From Rhodospirillaceae bacterium (GTDB lineage Bacteria; Pseudomonadota; Alphaproteobacteria; Micavibrionales; UBA2020), in the NCBI GenBank assembly GCA_003524565.1, contig DQGU01000038.1:1-11295 (forward strand): 11,295 nucleotides of DNA. The letters run 5' to 3'. The notes under the pieces are model-generated. The model searched no databases. It was not told the DNA's origin and was given only the letters and a program-made list of their open reading frames with translations. This document shows positions 7,143 through 11,295 of the stretch, one piece after another; positions within the stretch are counted from its first letter, which is position 1; each line of letters starts with the position of its first letter. Made by a program: the position numbers and the translations under genes.

Positions 7143-7704
7143 AGCGCGGCGGCGCATCACCCTGTGGCGGGCGGCGGCGGCGGGGGTTCGGCATGCTCGG
7201 TATCAGCACGTCTTTTTGCAAAACGGGGTTGTAAAGCCCGGCCAGTTTTTCGGGCGCAATGGTACGTCCGTGCTGCGGCGTTTTGGGGTAAACCTGCTGC
7301 AAGTTTGCGTTGATAACGACATGGTTTTCCGTCACCGGCTGGATGCTGTGGTTGCGCGTGACGATAAAAATATCATGCGCCTCGACGCGGCTGTCCCATT
7401 GCATGCGGCCTTCAAGACTTTTGTAATCGCTGCCCGCCAGCATGGTTTTGACTTCGTGGCGCGTCAGCGTTTCATGCGCCAGCAGGTATTCTTTGGACGT
7501 GTTTTTTTTATGCGCGAGGCTTTCCTGCGGCGTCAGTTTTGCGGGCGCGTCGTAAAAATAAAACGCGCAGGCTTCGCGCGGAATGTCGAGGTCGGCAAGG
7601 TCGCGGCTTTCCACGGCAAAGGGCACCGCAATTCCTTTTTGCGGTTCGCTGCTGTGGGGCACGATAAAGGCCACATACGTCTGTAAGGTTTCCTTAAGGG
7701 GCAT
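7141..7704 (-). CDS. Uncharacterised protein, tandem paralogue B
   Basis: A 187-residue soluble protein of the same unrecognised family as the gene at 6590-7126. The common elements are TYVAFIVPH (9-17), RDLADLDIPREACAFYFYDA (34-53), IFIVTRNHSIQPVTENHVV (112-130), VYPKTP (138-143), and a C-terminal tail KDVLIPSMPNPRRRR (164-178) that ends Pro/Arg-rich. The central part (60-108) is unlike its partner: it is charged and has two His-containing runs (LLAHETLTRHEV). There is no signal peptide, lipobox or membrane segment. I see no enzyme motif; the alternating short beta-like blocks could form a small binding domain, but that is a guess. It lies 74 bp downstream of the HEAAH protein gene, with a hairpin in between, and 14 bp upstream of paralogue A. 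The ribosome binding site before ATG 7704 is weak. Confidence 0.78.
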   Translation of the reverse strand: MPLKETLQTYVAFIVPHSSEPQKGIAVPFAVESRDLADLDIPREACAFYFYDAPAKLTPQESLAHKKNTSKEYLLAHETLTRHEVKTMLAGSDYKSLEGRMQWDSRVEAHDIFIVTRNHSIQPVTENHVVINANLQQVYPKTPQHGRTIAPEKLAGLYNPVLQKDVLIPSMPNPRRRRPPQGDAPPR

Positions 7705-7738
7705 GACATTTCATACCACAGGTGCGGGCGCACGAACA

Positions 7739-7786
7739 GGCCGCAAAAGCGACATAAAAACCCTGATTTTTCATCGCTTTAAGGCC
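7739..7786 (-). terminator. Interrupted hairpin at the end of the HEAAH-protein gene
   Basis: The arms read outward to inward as GGCC (7739-7742/7783-7786), AAAGCGA with TCGCTTT (7746-7752/7774-7780) and AAAAA with TTTTT (7756-7760/7767-7771). They enclose the 6-base loop CCCTGA, with internal loops of 2-3 bases between stems. The stem overlaps the stop codon at 7779-7781. On the minus strand the middle stem is followed by TTTT, so it may act as a partial terminator or attenuator between this gene and the paralogue pair, or as a 3' stabiliser. It lacks a GC-rich stem with a long T tail, so it is not a canonical intrinsic terminator. Confidence 0.45.
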
Positions 7787-8528
7787 GCAAATAGGCGGGG
7801 TTTTGATGAAAGGGCGCCAAGGTGCGCTCGTAGGCGGCTTTTTCGGCGGCGAAGTTCGAGTAATCGTCAAGGTTCAGAAAGGCGTAGGTCTGCGCGCCTG
7901 TTTTGATGTGCATGTGATAATCGGTGATGATGCTGGCTTGCTGCTCCACGTTATAGCTCTCAAGCGGTTTGTCGGGCTTCAGGCCGTATTCGTAGTGCTG
8001 GTGATATTTTTCACCGGGCAGCAGGCGGCTGTAATTTTCAAAAGCCAGTTTCAGCGCCCCCGGCATCAAACCGTTCTGTCCCTGCCAGACATGCGCCGCT
8101 TCGTGCATGAAAACATATTTGTGATAGTCGCTGGTGCAATGGCTGTAATCGTTTTTGCAGGTGTTATCGCGGATGATGATAACGTTTTTGTGCGTCACCC
8201 CCTCCGCCCCCTGCCAGTCCAGCCAGCGTGTGGCGGCGGCGGATTGATGCACGCGCACTTTGTTGTAATCGACTGAATCTTTGAACACTTCGCGCAGCAT
8301 GGTGGTCTCGCCCGCTGTTAATGCGCGCCCCGGCAAGTTGGGCAGCAGCACTTGGTCGATACCCACCAGCGTTGCCGCGGTCAGCAAAAGCGTACGGCAG
8401 GCTTTGACCCAGACGGGCGCTTTGCGCGACACGGCCTTGGCAAGACCGCTGCGCAGCTTGCCGAGGGCATTCGATTGCCGCGCGGCCGTTTCTGCACCGG
8501 TTGATTCTTTGTGTTCATGCTTTGACAT
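7779..8528 (-). CDS. Membrane-anchored putative metallopeptidase-like protein (HEAAH motif)
   Basis: A 249-residue protein with a polar basic N terminus (1-42), one membrane helix (about 43-63) and a C-terminal domain that by the positive-inside rule should face the periplasm. That domain carries H142-E-A-A-H146 followed by VWQGQNG, an HExxH zinc motif; E195 in VEQQASIITDY, 49 residues on, could be the third ligand. C124 and C131 could form a disulfide, fitting an exported domain. The pattern RALTAGETTMLREVFKDSVDY...VRVH, then a strand, then MHEAAHVWQ resembles proteins annotated as vgr-related or DUF4157-like in alphaproteobacteria; this is from memory and suggestive only, and peptidase activity is unproven. 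ATG 8528 is preferred; in-frame TTG 8564 and ATG 8549 would add 12 or 7 residues. It leads the leftward trio with the two paralogues. Confidence 0.78.
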   Translation of the reverse strand: MSKHEHKESTGAETAARQSNALGKLRSGLAKAVSRKAPVWVKACRTLLLTAATLVGIDQVLLPNLPGRALTAGETTMLREVFKDSVDYNKVRVHQSAAATRWLDWQGAEGVTHKNVIIIRDNTCKNDYSHCTSDYHKYVFMHEAAHVWQGQNGLMPGALKLAFENYSRLLPGEKYHQHYEYGLKPDKPLESYNVEQQASIITDYHMHIKTGAQTYAFLNLDDYSNFAAEKAAYERTLAPFHQNPAYLRP

Positions 8529-8699
8529 AGTGCGATAGCCTACGCCCATGACGCTTTGTGTCAAGTTATAATGCCATATTGTAATAATATTGCTTTACCA
8601 AAAAGAACATTTGGGGTACAAACGGCGGGAGAATGATTTTTAGCCGTCTTTGCTTCGGGCGGAACTTTTTTGAATAAAAGATTTGGGATAGGCAAGGAT
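8529..8699. promoter_or_regulatory. Divergent promoter region between the HEAAH-protein gene and comM
   Basis: This 171-bp gap must hold start signals for both genes. Facing comM, a perfect TATAAT is at 8567-8572 but has no good -35 partner. Facing left, TTGACA is at 8564-8559 with only a poor -10 (TAGGCT, 16-base spacer) ending a few bases before ATG 8528, which would give an almost leaderless message. TTTGACA (8521-8527) and TGTCAAG (8559-8565) form a near-perfect inverted pair. The stretch 8566-8600 is AT-rich. No gene is convincing here. Confidence 0.4.
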
Positions 8700-10229
8700 A
8701 TGGTTCAGCGCGTCAAAACGGTCGCTTTTCAGGGTGTGGATGTTCTTGATATCGACGTCGAAGTGCAAATCACGCAAGGGCTGCCGGCTTTTGGCATCGT
8801 CGGCTTGCCCGACAAAGCCGTCGCGGAAAGCCGCGAGCGTGTGCGCGCCGCACTGCATGCCATCGGTCTTGCGCTGCCGGCAAAACGGGTGACGGTCAAC
8901 CTTGCCCCTGCCGATGTCGTCAAAGAGGGCAGCCATTTTGACCTGCCCATCGCGCTGGGCGTTCTTGCGGCCATGGGCGTTTTTCCGGGCGAAGAGCTTT
9001 CGCATTACAGCGCGCTTGGCGAGCTATCACTGGACGGCAGTTTGCGCGCGGTATCGGGCGTTTTGCCCGCAGCGATTTCCGCATCTGCGCAGGGGCGGGG
9101 CATTATCTGCCCCAAGGACTGCGGCGGCGAAGCCGTGTGGGCGGGCGATTTGGACGTGCTGGCGCCGGATAATCTGGTCGCGCTGCTCAATCACATGAAA
9201 GGCACGCAAGTGCTGACAAGGCCGGAGGCCACGATGGCGGAGATAAACCCCATCCGCCTCGACCTTGCCGATGTGAAGGGGCAGGAAAGCGCCAAACGCG
9301 CGCTCGAAGTTGCCGCGGCGGGCGGGCATAACATGCTGATGGTGGGGCCGCCGGGCTCCGGCAAATCCATGCTGGCGGCAAGGCTGCCGGGTATTTTGCC
9401 GCCGCTTAGCCCGCGCGAAGCGCTGGAGCTTTCGATGATACATTCGATTGCAGGCGCGCTCGAAGGCGGCAAGCTGGTGACTACGCGCCCTTTCCGAGAC
9501 CCGCATCATTCCGCATCGACACCGGCGATTATCGGTGGCGGACTGCGCGCGAAGCCGGGCGAAATATCCCTTGCCCATCACGGCGTTCTGTTTCTGGACG
9601 AGCTGCCGGAATTCAATCGCCAGACGCTGGAGGCGCTGCGCCAGCCACTTGAAACCCGCCGCGCGCTTGTCAGCCGCGCGAATTATCATGTGACCTTCCC
9701 CGCGCATTTTCAGCTGATTGCCGCGATGAACCCGTGCCGCTGCGGTCATGCGGCCGATGCGGCGCTGGCCTGCGGCCGCGTGCCGAAATGTATGGCGGAT
9801 TATCAGGCCAAAATTTCAGGGCCTGTTTTCGACCGCATCGATATTCACATCGACGTGCCTGCCGTCAGCGCGGCCGATTTGGCTTTGCCGCCGCCGCGTG
9901 AATCTTCTGCCCATGTCGCGCTGCGCGTGGATGCGGCGCGCCGTCGCCAGCAAGACAGATTTGCCGCAGAAGGCGCCGCGCATCTGTTCACCAATGCCGA
10001 AGCCGACGGTGATATGCTCACGCGGATTGCCCCCATGCAGGGGGCGGCGCAAAAACTGCTCGGCGACGCTGCTGAAAAAATGAAATTGTCGGCGCGCGGC
10101 TGGCACCGCGTTTTGCGCGTATCGCGCACCATCGCCGATTTGGCGGGACGGGACGTGATTGATGTGCCGGATGTGGCCGAGGCGCTGTCTTACCGCCGCC
10201 TGCGCGGCCCCTTGGCGCTGGCCGCGTGA
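8700..10229 (+). CDS. comM: ComM/YifB family MCM-like AAA+ ATPase
   Basis: ComM forms a hexameric ring that drives branch migration of the invading strand, promoting integration of transforming DNA; family members also occur in bacteria not known to be competent. The 509-residue product has the full layout: an N-terminal ChlI/Lon-like domain (FGIVGLPDKAVAESRERV at 31-48, KRVTVNLAPADVVKEGSHFD at 62-81), a linker, then the Mg-chelatase-like AAA+ domain (about 185-390). This contains Walker A GPPGSGKS (216-223), Walker B VLFLDE (296-301), NPCRCGH (344-350) and DRIDIHIDVP (378-387). C346, C348, C358 and C364 form a zinc-knuckle-like set. The C-terminal helical domain ends with LSYRRLRGPLA. ATG 8700 gives the family N terminus; the in-frame TTG at 8670 would add ten residues. 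No competence genes are nearby. It is divergent from the HEAAH gene and followed by a 193-bp gap. Confidence 0.95.
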   Translation: MVQRVKTVAFQGVDVLDIDVEVQITQGLPAFGIVGLPDKAVAESRERVRAALHAIGLALPAKRVTVNLAPADVVKEGSHFDLPIALGVLAAMGVFPGEELSHYSALGELSLDGSLRAVSGVLPAAISASAQGRGIICPKDCGGEAVWAGDLDVLAPDNLVALLNHMKGTQVLTRPEATMAEINPIRLDLADVKGQESAKRALEVAAAGGHNMLMVGPPGSGKSMLAARLPGILPPLSPREALELSMIHSIAGALEGGKLVTTRPFRDPHHSASTPAIIGGGLRAKPGEISLAHHGVLFLDELPEFNRQTLEALRQPLETRRALVSRANYHVTFPAHFQLIAAMNPCRCGHAADAALACGRVPKCMADYQAKISGPVFDRIDIHIDVPAVSAADLALPPPRESSAHVALRVDAARRRQQDRFAAEGAAHLFTNAEADGDMLTRIAPMQGAAQKLLGDAAEKMKLSARGWHRVLRVSRTIADLAGRDVIDVPDVAEALSYRRLRGPLALAA

Positions 10230-10266
10230 CGGGATGGCAGATTCGGGGCGGGGAGAAAAAAATATC

Positions 10267-10283
10267 CTATTTAATTCAAATAG
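10267..10283. repeat. AT-rich inverted repeat after comM
   Basis: CTATTT (10267-10272) and AAATAG (10278-10283) form a perfect 6-bp dyad with the 5-base spacer AATTC; flanking ATAT sequences extend the symmetry imperfectly. It starts 38 bp past the comM stop. It is too weak for a comM terminator, with no T run on the plus strand. An operator or chance in AT-rich DNA are the alternatives. Confidence 0.3.
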
Positions 10284-10308
10284 ATAATATGGTTTTTCGC
10301 GGTTTCGA

Positions 10309-10338
10309 TTGTCGATAATACGGCTTCTGTGTTAACAT
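10309..10338 (+). promoter_or_regulatory. Possible promoter for the glycine-rich protein gene
   Basis: TTGTCG (10309-10314) and TAACAT (10333-10338) each match four of six consensus bases, with an 18-base spacer. Transcription would begin near 10345, giving a leader of about 78 bases that contains the hairpin at 10357-10374. The match is moderate, but its position in an AT-rich gap before an isolated gene makes a promoter likely. Confidence 0.4.
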
Positions 10339-10356
10339 TATTTAATAGCGAAAATA

Positions 10357-10374
10357 CCAGTGTCTTAACACTGG
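10357..10374 (+). repeat. Perfect 7-bp hairpin in the leader of the last gene
   Basis: CCAGTGT and ACACTGG pair perfectly around a CTTA loop. No T run follows on the plus strand, so it is not an intrinsic terminator for comM. It lies 48 bases before the start codon, outside the ribosome binding site, and may be an operator dyad or an RNA-stabilising 5' hairpin. Confidence 0.5.
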
Positions 10375-10422
10375 CCATGCCGCGGCGTGCCAAACGCGCG
10401 GATAACAAACGAGGAGAGCCCT

Positions 10423-11256
10423 ATGGTCGATACCGTTCAGAACGAGCAGGCAGGCGGTCAACTGATTGACAACCAGGCGGCGATTCAGAAAAACGCTCTC
10501 GCGATTGAACAAACACTTTCGCAAATGGGTATTCAAGGCGGCGGTGGCGGCGGCGGTGCAGCCGGCGGCCCTAAATCCGATGTGGCTGAAGTGCTTGAAA
10601 GCACCGCCATGAAAAGCGTTACCGCCAAGGCAGGTCCGATTGGCAGCATGTTCGTGACGGCGATGACGGATATTTCCGATAGCTCAAGACGTGGCGGCGC
10701 CGAGGGTATGTTTGGCGGCAATAAGCGCGACCGCGCTATTCAAAGCAAATACTCAGGTTCCGACGGTTTCATGCCGTCCAGCTATTCCGAACGTTCTGCG
10801 ATGGCCAAAGACGCGCGCCGTCCAAGTAAGGCGGAAACCGCAGAGCGTAAACTCGCGGCACAAATCAACGGTGCAACTTCGACCGTGGCGGGGCATTCGT
10901 ATGCGCATGGTAACAGCTCCGTCATCGCAGGGGGCGCAAAGATTTCGGGCGCCAGCATTTCCGCGCTCAGTGCCGCGCCGGCTATTCTGTCTGACCCTGT
11001 GCTGAAACAATATCAGGACAACATCGTGACGGCGAAAAACAACCTCAATTCGCCGAGCTGGGCGCGTATCAACGAAGGCCTCGCGCAGGGGCATGCGAAC
11101 ATGGAACAACTGGCCAACCAGGAAACGCCGGAACAGCAGCGTATGCGTATGGGGCAGGCCTCGCAGTCCTATAAAGTCATGGTTGCGGAGGAGCAAAACG
11201 ACTTTGCCGCCAGCCGCGGACCGAGCGCGCCGAAGCCGCCGGGTGAAATGCGCTAA
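10423..11256 (+). CDS. Uncharacterised glycine-rich, cysteine-free protein
   Basis: A 277-residue protein that I do not recognise. It begins with a Gln/Asn-rich, helix-prone segment (5-36), then a run of seven glycines (39-45), encoded by seven GGC/GGT codons at 10537-10557. Next comes a moderately hydrophobic part (53-84: VAEVLESTAMKSV, GSMFVTAMTDI), a charged, Ser/Arg-rich and probably disordered middle (88-145), a Gly/Ala/Ser-rich stretch (150-188), and a Gln/Asn/Met-rich C-terminal helix-prone part (193-256) ending in a Pro-rich tail. There is no cysteine, signal peptide, lipobox or strong membrane helix. ATG 10423 is supported by GAGGAG (10411-10416), a strong ribosome binding site 6 bases upstream; an in-frame ATG at 10387 has none. 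The composition suggests a disordered structural, secreted or scaffold protein, but no function can be assigned. It has its own probable promoter and no partner in the window. Confidence 0.8.
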   Translation: MVDTVQNEQAGGQLIDNQAAIQKNALAIEQTLSQMGIQGGGGGGGAAGGPKSDVAEVLESTAMKSVTAKAGPIGSMFVTAMTDISDSSRRGGAEGMFGGNKRDRAIQSKYSGSDGFMPSSYSERSAMAKDARRPSKAETAERKLAAQINGATSTVAGHSYAHGNSSVIAGGAKISGASISALSAAPAILSDPVLKQYQDNIVTAKNNLNSPSWARINEGLAQGHANMEQLANQETPEQQRMRMGQASQSYKVMVAEEQNDFAASRGPSAPKPPGEMR

Positions 11257-11295
11257 TCAATCAAACGCCTTTCAAGACAACACAAAACGCCGTCC

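Noticed and set aside
8633..8677. 14-codon leader ORF (ATG to TAA) upstream of comM
   Set aside because: GGGAG stands only one base before its ATG, and the encoded peptide has no run of a regulatory amino acid; there is no paired hairpin set to suggest attenuation.
1..11295. tRNA, rRNA, CRISPR, insertion sequence or prophage
   Set aside because: I saw no cloverleaf, no rRNA-like sequence, no regularly spaced repeats, no transposase or integrase motif, and no terminal inverted repeats flanking the island genes.

Overview
This 11.3 kb, GC-rich window is chromosomal DNA from a bacterium that is almost certainly an alphaproteobacterium. The evidence is a glycine-type 5-aminolevulinate synthase (the C4 route to heme), a SecB/FxsA/Tim44-like/MltA gene block typical of that class, and a single-domain ComM. 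The genus cannot be fixed from sequence alone. There are no RNA genes, insertion sequences, CRISPR arrays or phage genes; the region looks like ordinary chromosome with a short accessory island.

Left part (1-4815): secB (cut by the window edge) and fxsA run leftwards. Divergent from them, behind a good sigma70-type promoter, runs a tight rightward operon: a Tim44-like membrane protein, the lytic transglycosylase lipoprotein MltA, and an FkbM-type methyltransferase. The theme is envelope biogenesis: export chaperone, membrane proteins and peptidoglycan turnover. A ribokinase gene follows, convergent with the methyltransferase gene.

Middle (4816-6586): a 258-bp divergent control region separates the ribokinase gene from hemA. 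hemA is followed after 4 bp by a gene for a 79-residue two-helix membrane protein, probably co-transcribed.

Island (6590-8528): three leftward genes of unassigned function. The first in transcription order encodes a membrane-anchored protein with an HEAAH metallopeptidase-type motif. It is followed by two tandem, diverged paralogues (187 and 178 residues) of a family I do not recognise. A long interrupted hairpin overlaps the stop codon of the first gene, and the two paralogues are 14 bp apart. This is the best candidate for an undescribed gene system here.

Right part (8529-11295): comM, an MCM-like AAA+ ATPase that acts in homologous recombination during transformation, lies divergent from the island. 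After an AT-rich gap with a plausible promoter and a perfect 7-bp hairpin comes a cysteine-free, glycine-rich 277-residue protein of unknown function with a strong ribosome binding site.
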